Shown: positions 41,710-50,860 of the stretch, in pieces | Position numbering within the stretch: position 1 is the stretch's first letter | Layout: each line of letters starts with the position of its first letter | Source: an uncultured Bacteroidales bacterium | GTDB taxonomy: Bacteria > Bacteroidota > Bacteroidia > Bacteroidales > Paludibacteraceae | Assembly (NCBI GenBank): GCA_934716995.1 | Contig: CAKUYO010000011.1 | Span: 4,179-68,178 of the forward strand | DNA: 64,000 bases | Reading direction: 5' to 3' | Notes under the pieces: generated by a model | The model's input: the letters and a program-made list of their open reading frames with translations, nothing else | Told to the model about the DNA's origin: nothing | The model's database searches: none | Translations under genes and position numbers: made by a program

Positions 41710-44700
41710 ATGAGAAAAGTCTTTTCTATGTTGTTTGTCCTCTTGCTCTCTGTGGGTATGATGGCACAGACATCACTGCGAGGAACCATCGTCGATGAAG
41801 CGGACAACAGCCCAATCGTCGGCGCAAAGGTTACTTTGGCCAATCAGAACATTTCCACCACTACCAACGGGGCGGGCGAGTTTGCCCTGCTCTATCTGGA
41901 ACCGATGGACGAAGAGGTGATTGTAGAGGCGGACGGCTATATCGCCACCATCGAACTGGTGCAACTGCAAGCGAATCAAACTCTGAAGATGGAGCCTGTC
42001 CGCCTGCAACGTGATCTTGCACGCGATGCACAGGAGGAGATACTCCTCAACATTGCGGACGAAGACCTCAATGACGATGAGGGTAAGTCGCAAGCACAGG
42101 CATCGGCCTCCTCGGCTAGCAACGATGTATTCAACTCAACCACCTCATTTGCTTGGTCCACAGCCCGTTACCGCAAACGCGGTTACGACCAGACCTACGA
42201 GCAGACTTATATCAACGGCATCAACTTCAACTCTGCCGAGCGCGGTCAGTTCAATTTCTCGTCGATGGGCGGTTTGAACGATGCCAGCCGTAACAAAGAG
42301 GTGCTGAACCCTATTGAGGCGACCAACTTTGCTTTCGGCGGTCTCGGCACATCGACCAACTACCTGATGGACGCTTCGCGCTATGCACAGGGTTGGAAAG
42401 TGGGCGTTGCCGGTACGAACCGCAACTACAAAGCCCGCGTGAACGCCACCTATGCCAGCGGACCACTTGCCAACGGCTGGTCGTTTATCGGTCAGTTGGC
42501 ATTCCGTTTCTCTCCTTATATAGATCAGAAAGGAACTATCGGCGAGGGTATCAAATACTATTCGCTGGGCTATTTCTTCTCGGCAGAAAAGAAATTCAAC
42601 AACGGCGACAAACTGTCTATCATCACTTTCGGCGCACCTACCGAGCGCGGGCAGTCGGCTGCCGTTACCCAGGAGGTGTACGACTTGACCAATGCCTACA
42701 ACAAGACCTCGTGGGGGCATAACAACTACAACCCCTATTGGGGCTACCAGAACGGCAAAGTACGCAACTCGCGCATCGTCAAATCGTATGACCCGACTGC
42801 CATCCTGAACTATGACCTGAAGATTGACGACTACAACAAGATGAAGTTTGCCGTCGGCTACCACTATAGTTTCTACAGCAACTCGGCGCTCACGTTCTAC
42901 AATGCGCCCGACCCGCGTCCGGACTACTACCGCAACCTGCCGTCTTTCCTCTGGGACGGACAGATTGCCGACTCCAACTCGGAGCAACTCTACAGCCCTG
43001 ACGGCGGACACTATCCGTACGGAAACTTCATCGGTGCGGATATGAACGGTCTCGAAATGGGTATGGGACAAGTGGCACACGACGGACAGATCATCGGTCC
43101 GAGTATCAATGCACAGCAATACAATGCCTTGGTGGATCTGTGGCAGAGCCGCGACAACAAGACCACCCAGATCGACTGGGACAACATCTACGCTTCGAAC
43201 ATCGCCAACAACTACACCAACCCCAACGGGTCGGCACGCTACCTGTTGGAGCGCCGCCACAACAATATCCAGGAGGCGATGGCGAATATCAACTACGTGA
43301 ATACGCAGTTCGACCACCTCAAGATTACCGCCGGTTTGGAAGGCAAGTTCTCGCAAGGTATCCACTACAAGACCGTGGACGACCTGCTCGGCGGTAACCA
43401 ATGGATTGACGTCGATCCGTTTGCCGACCGTGATATCAAGGAGTTGGCTACCAATGCCGGTCTGTCGCAAACCGACATCGCCAACGTAAAGAAAAACGAC
43501 ATCGCTGCAGACTACAACGACGTGAAGCACGATGGCGACCGTTTCGGCTACGACTACCGTATCAACATAGGTACTGCCAAACTGTGGGCGCAGAACGAGT
43601 GGACATTCAACGAAGTGGATCTCTACTATGCCCTGCAACTCACCTACTCTTCGATGCAACGTACCACCAATATGATCAACGGTCGTGCATGGTATCTCTC
43701 GCAACTCAATCCGCAATACGCTTCCCACTACCTCGGTACACAAGCCGACGAGATCATCGCCCGTGCCAATGCCGGTACACTCACTGCGGGTACCACCTAT
43801 ATGGGACAGGCACACCATTTCATTGACCCTGCTTTCAAGATCGGTGCCACCTACAAGATTGACGGACGCAACAAACTGAAGATCAATACACTGGCAGAGA
43901 CACGCGCTCCGTTGGCACGCAATGCCTACATCTCGCAGCGTGTTCACGACCGCGCTATCGAAACAATCTACACCCACGATAATGCCAAGAACCTCAAGGA
44001 CTTCTACGCAGCCAGCGAGAAAGTGGCGGGCGGCGATCTCTCCTACGAGTTCAATTTCCCCGTTGTCCGCGGTCGTATCACCGGTTTCTTCACCCAGTTC
44101 TGGGACGGAAGCGAACTGAACGGCTACTACGACGACGAGGCACGTACGTTTGTCAACCAGGCTCTGACGGGTATCAACCGCCGTCATATGGGTATCGAAG
44201 CAGCCGCTGCCGTGAAACTCGGTACGTATTTTACCTTGACGGGTGCTGCCAGCGTGGGCGACTACCGCTATACAAGCAACGCAATGGCTATCACATCTGC
44301 CGAGAACGGTATGGCTCTCGCCGAAGACAAAGACGGCAAGTCGGTCTTCGAGTTGCAGGACGAGGTTCTGCTCAAGGGCATCCGTGTGGCAACCGGTCCG
44401 CAAGTGAACGCCAGCCTCAAACTGTCGTTTTTCCACCCGAAGATGTGGTTTGCCGATGTAACGGTCAGTTACTACGACTGGAACTTCCTCGATGTGGCTC
44501 CTTCGCGCCGTATGAAAGGTCTTTACACGGGTGTACGTGCTGACGGAACGCCTGTAAACGGATGGTATGGCGACAGTTATGCCAACGCTATCGAGACCAC
44601 CGACGGCAAAACTGCTGTGGTAACGGGCGACGGCTCTTTCCCGACCAATGCCGTGCTGGATAAGAACGGAGTACCTGTACTGCGCTATCCGTACAACATT

Positions 44701-45009
44701 CTCTCTATGCAGGAGTCGTTGGCTGCCACCAACCCGCTCAACCGCTTCATTGTTGATGCCAGCGTAGGCAAGTTGATCTATCTGAAAAACCGTCAGTCGC
44801 TGTCTGTCAACCTGTCGGTAACCAACCTCACCAACAACACCCACTTCAAGACGGGCGGCTACCAGCAGGCACGTCTCCCCCGCTACACGCGCCAGGGTGT
44901 GGGCGACAACGAGAACTCGGTCATCTCGCCTAATGTGTGGAAATTCCCGAGCAAGTACTACTACGCATGGGGTATGAACTTCTTCTTGAGTGTAACCTAT
45001 AAATTCTAA
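41710..45009 (+). CDS. TonB-dependent receptor with carboxypeptidase-like N-terminal domain
   Basis: A 1099-residue outer-membrane protein. Signal peptide MRKVFSMLFVLLLSVGMMAQ, then a carboxypeptidase-regulatory-like beta-sandwich (RGTIVDEADNSPIVGAKVTL) as in SusC relatives, then a plug-like region, which is atypical in the part around ASASSASNDVFN, then a long barrel ending in the aromatic FFLSVTYKF. It probably imports or binds a large ligand, with the DUF5689 lipoprotein (5 bp downstream) as surface partner. The ligand is unknown. Many large antisense frames within it are shadows. Confidence 0.85.
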   Translation: MRKVFSMLFVLLLSVGMMAQTSLRGTIVDEADNSPIVGAKVTLANQNISTTTNGAGEFALLYLEPMDEEVIVEADGYIATIELVQLQANQTLKMEPVRLQRDLARDAQEEILLNIADEDLNDDEGKSQAQASASSASNDVFNSTTSFAWSTARYRKRGYDQTYEQTYINGINFNSAERGQFNFSSMGGLNDASRNKEVLNPIEATNFAFGGLGTSTNYLMDASRYAQGWKVGVAGTNRNYKARVNATYASGPLANGWSFIGQLAFRFSPYIDQKGTIGEGIKYYSLGYFFSAEKKFNNGDKLSIITFGAPTERGQSAAVTQEVYDLTNAYNKTSWGHNNYNPYWGYQNGKVRNSRIVKSYDPTAILNYDLKIDDYNKMKFAVGYHYSFYSNSALTFYNAPDPRPDYYRNLPSFLWDGQIADSNSEQLYSPDGGHYPYGNFIGADMNGLEMGMGQVAHDGQIIGPSINAQQYNALVDLWQSRDNKTTQIDWDNIYASNIANNYTNPNGSARYLLERRHNNIQEAMANINYVNTQFDHLKITAGLEGKFSQGIHYKTVDDLLGGNQWIDVDPFADRDIKELATNAGLSQTDIANVKKNDIAADYNDVKHDGDRFGYDYRINIGTAKLWAQNEWTFNEVDLYYALQLTYSSMQRTTNMINGRAWYLSQLNPQYASHYLGTQADEIIARANAGTLTAGTTYMGQAHHFIDPAFKIGATYKIDGRNKLKINTLAETRAPLARNAYISQRVHDRAIETIYTHDNAKNLKDFYAASEKVAGGDLSYEFNFPVVRGRITGFFTQFWDGSELNGYYDDEARTFVNQALTGINRRHMGIEAAAAVKLGTYFTLTGAASVGDYRYTSNAMAITSAENGMALAEDKDGKSVFELQDEVLLKGIRVATGPQVNASLKLSFFHPKMWFADVTVSYYDWNFLDVAPSRRMKGLYTGVRADGTPVNGWYGDSYANAIETTDGKTAVVTGDGSFPTNAVLDKNGVPVLRYPYNILSMQESLAATNPLNRFIVDASVGKLIYLKNRQSLSVNLSVTNLTNNTHFKTGGYQQARLPRYTRQGVGDNENSVISPNVWKFPSKYYYAWGMNFFLSVTYKF

Positions 45010-45014
45010 TCAGT

Positions 45015-46208
45015 ATGCAACGTAAAATCTATTATATAGCCGCTCTGTTTGCCGCTACGGCAACCGCCCTGTTCACCTCTTGCGAACCGCGTGCCCTCAC
45101 CGAGGATGACGTGTTCAAAAAGAGCGACGACATCGAAAGCATTATGCAACAGCGCGATGCAGAATACCACCTCTACACGCTCAATGAGTTTGTGGACACC
45201 TATATGACCGAACAGGGTAATTTCTGGAGCGATACATCGCAATACCGCAGCCGCGCTACCAACGGCGACGGAATCTACCTGTTCTCGCTGGATACCCTGC
45301 CTACCACCGGTGCGGGTATCTATATCCGCGGACGTGTTACCACCGATGACTACGGAGGAAATTTTTATAAAGCCTTGGTTATCCAACAGGTGATTGACGG
45401 TGTACAGCAGAACCTGCGTGTGTCAGTGGATCTCGGTTCAGTAGGCGGTATGTACCAACTCGGACAAGAGATACTTATCCGCTGCAACGGTCTCTGCATC
45501 GGGCGTTATGGCGACCAGCCGCAACTATGCATACCCGCATACAACAACAATATCTATGCGCAGAACGCTACGCAAAAAGTCGGTTGGGCTCCCGGACGTA
45601 TTCCTAACGGTATTTTCCGCAATGCGGCAACGCTGATCGGTGTACCCGACCAATCGAAACTGCAATATGACACCATCACCATTGCCGACTTTATCAACCT
45701 CAACGACGAGAAGCAGATGCGTACGATGGACGGGCGTTTGGTAGTCCTCAAAGATGTGTGGTTTACGGGCAAATACGAGTATAACAGTACACTAAAAGAC
45801 TGCACCACGGGCGATCCAGAGACAGACAGTTATGCCAATGTCTTTGCACCGACCACCAACAATGTAGGTTTCCCGCAAAGCCGTATCATCTCCGACGGCA
45901 CCAACGAGACACTCGTCGGCAGTTCGGAATATAGCAAGTTCTCCCATTTCTATATCCCCGGTGCCAACGCTACGGGTATAGCCGACTGCACCAAATATAA
46001 AGGTACTGTCACAGGTATCCTCGGTCAGTTCCGCGACAATGCACGCTATGCGCATGACAAATACGACTGGTCAATCACCCCGCGTAACATCAACATCGGC
46101 AACAGCAGCCCGCTGAACGACATCGTGATGTTCAATACAGAGACGGGCGAAGAGTGGATACCGCAGGAGTACACCGCTCCGAAAGAAGAGACCGCTCCCG
46201 CAGAGTAA
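45015..46208 (+). CDS. DUF5689 surface lipoprotein
   Basis: A 397-residue lipoprotein: signal with lipobox ending FTSC (Cys22), then a DUF5689-type domain (GIYIRGRVTTDDYGGNFYKALVIQ; LGQEILIRCNGLCIGRYGDQPQ) resembling nucleic-acid- or sugar-binding OB-like folds of this group. It is tightly paired with the TonB receptor (5-bp gap) and likely forms a lid or binding partner on the outer surface. A strong terminator follows at 46222-46273. Confidence 0.82.
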   Translation: MQRKIYYIAALFAATATALFTSCEPRALTEDDVFKKSDDIESIMQQRDAEYHLYTLNEFVDTYMTEQGNFWSDTSQYRSRATNGDGIYLFSLDTLPTTGAGIYIRGRVTTDDYGGNFYKALVIQQVIDGVQQNLRVSVDLGSVGGMYQLGQEILIRCNGLCIGRYGDQPQLCIPAYNNNIYAQNATQKVGWAPGRIPNGIFRNAATLIGVPDQSKLQYDTITIADFINLNDEKQMRTMDGRLVVLKDVWFTGKYEYNSTLKDCTTGDPETDSYANVFAPTTNNVGFPQSRIISDGTNETLVGSSEYSKFSHFYIPGANATGIADCTKYKGTVTGILGQFRDNARYAHDKYDWSITPRNINIGNSSPLNDIVMFNTETGEEWIPQEYTAPKEETAPAE

Positions 46209-46221
46209 AAGACATAGAAAT

Positions 46222-46273
46222 CGGGGCAAAGAACAATACTCCAACAGCATTGGTTCTTTGTCCCGCTTTTTTA
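46222..46273 (+). terminator. Rho-independent terminator after the DUF5689 gene
   Basis: GGGGCAAAGAAC (46223-46234) pairs with GGTTCTTTGTCCC (46252-46264) with one mismatch; TTTTTT follows within a few bases. It separates the TonB receptor operon from cvpA. Confidence 0.75.
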
Positions 46274-46314
46274 GTGTTCTTTGTTCATTGTTCTTTATTC
46301 TCTGTTTCAACGAA

Positions 46315-46815
46315 ATGAATTGGCTTGATGCCCTGCTCCTTTTACCGCTGCTCATCGGACTCATCAGGGGGCTGATGCGCGGACTGATCACCGAACTCAT
46401 TGCCATACTGGCAGTTGTGTTCGGCGTGGTGGGTGCACGTCTGTGGGGTGCACGTTTCTCTGCGTGGATATTGCTGCAAACCGAATGGCCTGCGGGTGTA
46501 TGCGATGTGGTTGCATACGCCCTGCTGTTTCTGGGTATCGCTATTGTACTGAATATACTCGGACGCTTGCTCTCCAAACTGCTGCGCGCTATTCACCTCG
46601 GTTTCCTCAACCGGTTAGGCGGAGGCGTGTTCGGCGTTGCCAAATGGGCGTTGGTAGTCCTGATAATAGTATTCCTTGCCGACCGCATTGACCGCCAGTT
46701 CGGCTGTTTCAGCAAGACGGAAATCGTAAAGACCTCCGTCCTCTATCGTCCGTTGGTGGACGCATCCGATCATCTGTTCAATGTGGTAACCGAAGCCACT
46801 GCCAACAACCCGTAA
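46315..46815 (+). CDS. CvpA family membrane protein
   Basis: A 166-residue protein with four hydrophobic helices starting MNWLDALLLLPLLIGLIRGL, typical of the CvpA/colicin V production protein family, whose role in envelope stress resistance is only partly known. I chose the ATG at 46315, where the family's MNWLD start lies; an upstream in-frame ATG at 46258 would begin inside the terminator hairpin. It ends 6 bp before folK. Confidence 0.85.
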   Translation: MNWLDALLLLPLLIGLIRGLMRGLITELIAILAVVFGVVGARLWGARFSAWILLQTEWPAGVCDVVAYALLFLGIAIVLNILGRLLSKLLRAIHLGFLNRLGGGVFGVAKWALVVLIIVFLADRIDRQFGCFSKTEIVKTSVLYRPLVDASDHLFNVVTEATANNP

Positions 46816-46821
46816 AACGCA

Positions 46822-47286
46822 TTGTACCCGCCTGATCCTATAGAAAACGGAAATGCCGTCGTATATTTCTCTCTCGGCAGCAATCTCGGCAACCGCGAGC
46901 AGAACATCCGAAATGCTTTGCAACTGCTTGGGCAACACGTAGGTCTGCCTGTCCGCCGGTCTGCTTTCTTCTATTCCGAGCCGTGGGGGTTCCGCTCCGA
47001 GCATTCGTTTTGCAATATCTGCGCCTCTTTTTCCACGTCTGCACGTCCTTTTGAGATTCTCTGTGCTGCACAACAAATAGAGCGCACCCTCGGGCGCACT
47101 CACAAATCGCAGCACGGGCAATACAGGGATCGTCTCATAGACATCGATCTGCTGCTTTATATCACTCCACAGGGGCACTCCCTTTCCGTTCAAACTCCCG
47201 ACCTCATTCTCCCCCACCCGCTTATGCATCTCCGTCCGTTTGTGATGGTTCCACTCATAGAGGTACTGCCTTTGCCAATTACGTAG
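46822..47286 (+). CDS. folK: 2-amino-4-hydroxy-6-hydroxymethyldihydropteridine pyrophosphokinase
   Basis: A 154-residue HPPK of folate synthesis. Seen: FSLGSNLGNREQNIRNAL, SAFFYSEPWGF, and the RDRLIDIDLLLY and LILPHPLMHLRPFVMVPL blocks that bind pterin and ATP. There is no in-frame ATG; the likely start is TTG at 46822, six bases after the cvpA stop. The stop codon TAG lies inside an 11-bp tandem repeat (47281-47313), so the last residues Pro-Ile-Thr are set by that repeat; the family usually ends near here, so little if anything is lost. Confidence 0.87.
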   Translation: MYPPDPIENGNAVVYFSLGSNLGNREQNIRNALQLLGQHVGLPVRRSAFFYSEPWGFRSEHSFCNICASFSTSARPFEILCAAQQIERTLGRTHKSQHGQYRDRLIDIDLLLYITPQGHSLSVQTPDLILPHPLMHLRPFVMVPLIEVLPLPIT

Positions 47287-47313
47287 AAAGGACGTAGAAA
47301 GGACGTAGAAAGA
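47281..47313. repeat. Three ACGTAGAAAGG tandem repeats at the folK stop
   Basis: Three 11-bp units ACGTAGAAAGG/ACGTAGAAAGG/ACGTAGAAAGA. The first unit supplies the folK stop codon. Same family as 23618-23650 (opposite strand) and 63859-63891. Confidence 0.85.
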
Positions 47314-47380
47314 AGCAGAGTTTAATAGGGTTTTAAGCGGTTCTAAAGATTAGCCAAGATTGTATATCTTTTTCTGTACA

Positions 47381-48325
47381 CTATTGCCCTATTGGGGCGG
47401 TATAGACACCATTTTCTTTGGTCGGTTCGATGTGTATGCCCACGTGTGTCTGTTCGCCGAACTGTTCTTTCAGACGGCGTTCGATATTGGTAGCGTGTTG
47501 ATGCGCTACATACAGCGGTGTATCGCCGGGCATACGCAGGTGCATCTCTATGGCATAATGGTTACCCACACTGCGAGTGCGAAGATGGTGCAGTTCGGTC
47601 ATAGCCTTGTCTTCGTTCACAATATCCACAATCTGTTGTTCCACCTCATCGGGCAGACTCTTTTCCAAAAACTCCCCCATCGCACCATACACCAGTTTAG
47701 CCGCCGTTATGATGATTAAGATACTGACTATCAGTGCGGCTATCGGGTCGAGAATAGTCCATTTCTGCCCCAAGAGAATAGCCCCGCCGATACCGACAGA
47801 CGTACCGACAGACGAGAACGCATCAGAACGATGGTGCCATGCATTCGCCACCACGGCATCCGAATGAACCTGCTTGCCCACACGCACAGTAACCTGATAG
47901 GTGATTTCTTTGAGTACGATACTCACCAACGCTGCCCATAGAGCAATCCAACCGGGCTCAGGCAACTGCTCCCCATGCACCACACGCAGTATCTTCTCCA
48001 CTCCGTTTGCGGCTATCATTCCGCCTACAGCCAACAATGCCAAGCCGATACAAAAGGTAGCCAACGTCTCGTACTTGCCATGCCCGTAGTCATGGTCGTG
48101 GTCGGCAGGGCGGTTGCTGATTTTTATAAAAACCAGCACTACAATGTCTGTGAGAAAATCGCTGAGCGAATGTACCGCATCGGCAATCATTGCAGCCGAG
48201 TGCCCCAGCACTCCTGCCAGGAACTTGAATACCAATAGCGCCATATTCACCACGCTGCCGAATATGGTCACCCGATAAATCCTCCCCTCCCGCCGCTTGT
48301 CTGTCTCTATAATAGTATCAGCCAT
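47381..48325 (-). CDS. Cation diffusion facilitator (CDF) family metal transporter
   Basis: A 314-residue inner-membrane metal/proton antiporter. Six helices with metal-site motifs AAMIADAVHSLSDFLTD (helix 2) and AWHHRSDAFSSVG (helix 5), and a His-rich loop DHDHDYGHGKYETLA. The C-terminal cytoplasmic domain (GVHIEPTKENGVYTA end) has the usual ferredoxin-like fold. Likely substrates are Zn2+ or Fe2+; the His/Asp set in helix 5 favours zinc, which is inference. It is followed, in the opposite orientation, by folK. Confidence 0.9.
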   Translation of the reverse strand: MADTIIETDKRREGRIYRVTIFGSVVNMALLVFKFLAGVLGHSAAMIADAVHSLSDFLTDIVVLVFIKISNRPADHDHDYGHGKYETLATFCIGLALLAVGGMIAANGVEKILRVVHGEQLPEPGWIALWAALVSIVLKEITYQVTVRVGKQVHSDAVVANAWHHRSDAFSSVGTSVGIGGAILLGQKWTILDPIAALIVSILIIITAAKLVYGAMGEFLEKSLPDEVEQQIVDIVNEDKAMTELHHLRTRSVGNHYAIEMHLRMPGDTPLYVAHQHATNIERRLKEQFGEQTHVGIHIEPTKENGVYTAPIGQ

Positions 48326-48344
48326 ACATTAACACTTGAGTTGG

Positions 48345-48788
48345 TTACTGACCCATTGTTTCATAATAAGGACGCAGGTAATCTTGGGCGCGGGTGTGTT
48401 TGGCGACTTGTTTGGTATGGTTGCCGCGGATGCCACGTTCCAGATTGTGGGTCAAGTCGTGCCATTTGGTGATAATGGCAAGGCGGTTGCCCGAAGTGGC
48501 GATACGCTCCAGATAGGTGTCGTAGGTCTCGGTTTTGGCGTGAGTAAGCAGGCGGAGAGTATCTACGATATGGGTGGGAATGCCGTGTTCCAAGAGATAC
48601 TCAAAGGTATAGCCGCTGTCCTCCACCACATCGTGCAGGAAACCCGCCACTATCTCGTCCGTACACGTACCCATCAGCCCAACCGCCAACGGGTGCAATA
48701 TAACCGGTTTGCCATCCAAATCCAACTGCCCCTTGTGCGCCCTTGTGGCAATCTTCAAGGCTCTTTCTATCAATTCCGAATCGGTCAT
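48345..48788 (-). CDS. Small HD-domain hydrolase of the RelA/SpoT (MESH1-like) type
   Basis: A 147-residue single-domain HD protein: RAHKGQLDLDGKPVILHPLAVG, then FLHDVVEDSGYTFEYL, TKWHDLTHNLER. The metal ligands His/HD/Asp match those of the RSH hydrolase domain, and synthetase and regulatory domains are absent. It could hydrolyse (p)ppGpp or a related nucleotide, or NADPH like MESH1. It lies 19 bp from the CDF gene, same direction. Confidence 0.8.
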   Translation of the reverse strand: MTDSELIERALKIATRAHKGQLDLDGKPVILHPLAVGLMGTCTDEIVAGFLHDVVEDSGYTFEYLLEHGIPTHIVDTLRLLTHAKTETYDTYLERIATSGNRLAIITKWHDLTHNLERGIRGNHTKQVAKHTRAQDYLRPYYETMGQ

Positions 48789-48808
48789 AATTACATTTTG
48801 TACAAGGT

Positions 48809-50638
48809 TTATAAACTCTCATAGTATCTACGAATCTTTTGTGCCATCAGACTACGACGCTTTTCAAGGAACTCCGTATATCGAGTGTAGTCCATATCGA
48901 ATATCTCCTCTGGAATACAATTGGCTTTCAAATTATCGTGCAACAGTTGTTCTTTAAGAATCGAACCGCAATTTGCCTTTGTTTCTCCACATTGTTGTAA
49001 AGCCTGTGTAAAATAATCTTTCGGGGCATTCTTTCCTATTGATATGTTTACAGGTGTATCAAGGTAGGCATAATTTGCTGTTTGATTATACTCGGTTCGT
49101 CCAAAATTATGTTCACTGAGGTATTTCTTCGGGAAAATATGGTGAACATCCCCACCTAATGTCAGCAATTCGCTTACTCTTATATTTTGTGAAAGCAAAC
49201 TGAAGTCAGCAAAATACACTTGTGCCGCCAAGTAAGCCAAATAGGTTGGGTTAATAGATGAAGCATACGATAAATTCTGTACCAATGCCACTTGCCAGAA
49301 ATTCTCTGACAAACTGGCATCCTCCATATTCTTAAGTGCCTGACGTATGCCAACCTCATTAATCAGTTTAAGGTCCTTGGCAAAAGCCGATTCAGGAGAA
49401 CTACTATATCGTCCTGTAAGAATTGATAGTACATACCATTTTTGTACAATACGTTTACGTTCTGCAATAGGCTCATCAGAGTTACGTAACATTAAAAATA
49501 AAGCATACGCAAAGTCTAATGCCATATTGGATGTAATCATCTTTGGCGATATAAACCCTGCACTACGGATAGTCTGCATAAATTGCTTGAAATTGTATTC
49601 ATTGATAACATTGCAAACACCTTCATACATTTGTAGGAATGCCCTTTCTGCAATTTCTTCTTTGAAATCACGTGTTTCAAAGTCTCGCCCTGTCAGCAAC
49701 TGAACCAATTCTGCCAAACGTGCTCGTTTAACGGTATGCATAAATGCAACACGGATTACATCATCACAAGTTGGGTCATATACTATCTCGTTGTCGCTCC
49801 GTAGCCATTCCAACATTTTGAGATACTTTGTTACAGCAAATTGAGTATCACGGGAGGCTATGTAATCGTAATACGTAGGTTCTACTGACAAATGTGCAAA
49901 ATAGTCTATCAACTTGCGCAACAAATTACCCCCATGTGCTTCATCAGCAGCCATTTTCGACATTACAAAGTCCCCTTGTGACAATGCTGTACCCTTTGAA
50001 TTGATGCGAATGAATATATCAGTAACAACATCAATATCTAATTTCTCTGACAATTCAATAACACCTACTTGGGTAGTCTCAATACCTTTCAACCTATTAA
50101 GTACAAGTTGCAAATCATTACCATTCATATTTGGATTATCTTCCAAATACTGGGGAATAAACGTCCAAGAAGAGAACGATGTATTGAAAATATCCGCTAT
50201 ATCCGAAATCCAAATTTTATTCTTAAGATGTGCAGGTGTCTGCACTGCAAATATCTCGGCACTCTCATTACCCCTCTCATAATCAAGTGCCGCAAATGGG
50301 TTGAAGGCTATCTTAACACGTGTTTCGTGAAAGTCACTATTGAATATCTTTTGGGCTGCTATTGCAGTCATTAGTGCTGTAATTCGCTGCTGTCCATCTA
50401 TTACAACTTTTTTACCAGAAGATATAGTACCATCTTTCAGTTTTACATTAGGATTCTTCCATAAGATGATATAACCTGTAGGAAAACCTTTATACAAAGA
50501 GTCCATCAAATCTCGAACCTGTACATTTTTCCAAACAAACGGACGCTGAATCTCTGGTATCGCAATATCATGTGCTTCAATCAATCCTAATAATGCCTTG
50601 ATAGATAAGGACGTGTTTGTAAATTTTTCGCCTTCCAT
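48809..50638 (-). CDS. DUF262/DUF1524 protein (GmrSD-like nuclease)
   Basis: A 609-residue protein. Residues 1 to about 250: DUF262 ParB-like NTPase domain with IPEIQRPFVWK and VVIDGQQRITALMTAI (the DGQQR motif). C-terminal part: DUF1524-type HNH region DVHHIFPKKYL with NQTANYAYL. GmrSD proteins restrict glucosylated-cytosine phage DNA; many relatives have unknown targets. I prefer the ATG at 50638: the promoter's -7 box is at 50683-50690, so the alternative ATG at 50671 would have almost no leader. Confidence 0.82.
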   Translation of the reverse strand: MEGEKFTNTSLSIKALLGLIEAHDIAIPEIQRPFVWKNVQVRDLMDSLYKGFPTGYIILWKNPNVKLKDGTISSGKKVVIDGQQRITALMTAIAAQKIFNSDFHETRVKIAFNPFAALDYERGNESAEIFAVQTPAHLKNKIWISDIADIFNTSFSSWTFIPQYLEDNPNMNGNDLQLVLNRLKGIETTQVGVIELSEKLDIDVVTDIFIRINSKGTALSQGDFVMSKMAADEAHGGNLLRKLIDYFAHLSVEPTYYDYIASRDTQFAVTKYLKMLEWLRSDNEIVYDPTCDDVIRVAFMHTVKRARLAELVQLLTGRDFETRDFKEEIAERAFLQMYEGVCNVINEYNFKQFMQTIRSAGFISPKMITSNMALDFAYALFLMLRNSDEPIAERKRIVQKWYVLSILTGRYSSSPESAFAKDLKLINEVGIRQALKNMEDASLSENFWQVALVQNLSYASSINPTYLAYLAAQVYFADFSLLSQNIRVSELLTLGGDVHHIFPKKYLSEHNFGRTEYNQTANYAYLDTPVNISIGKNAPKDYFTQALQQCGETKANCGSILKEQLLHDNLKANCIPEEIFDMDYTRYTEFLEKRRSLMAQKIRRYYESL

Positions 50639-50682
50639 AATGATGCTTTTATTTAGTGATACATTTTGCATTTATCAATGTG

Positions 50683-50714
50683 CAAAGATACGAAAAACAA
50701 GTGAAGTACACAAC
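50683..50714 (-). promoter_or_regulatory. Promoter of the GmrSD-like gene
   Basis: Minus strand GTTG (50711-50714), 20-bp spacer, TATCTTTG (50683-50690). The -7 box is exact and the -33 box differs at one base. Confidence 0.55.
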
Positions 50715-50860
50715 TAATATGCTACAAAACATAAAACAGTAACAGAATCATATTCCGTATAATTAACGATCATCTGCTAAACTACAATCGTGAGATAAAA
50801 AAGAAACTGCCCTATTGTGTCAGAGCAGTTCCTTTTGAGATGTTATATGTAAGTAAAAAC

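Noticed and set aside
42145..44844. 899-codon open frame antisense to the TonB receptor
   Set aside because: It mirrors the codon use of the strongly supported sense gene (signal peptide, carboxypeptidase-like domain, barrel) and has no recognisable domain.
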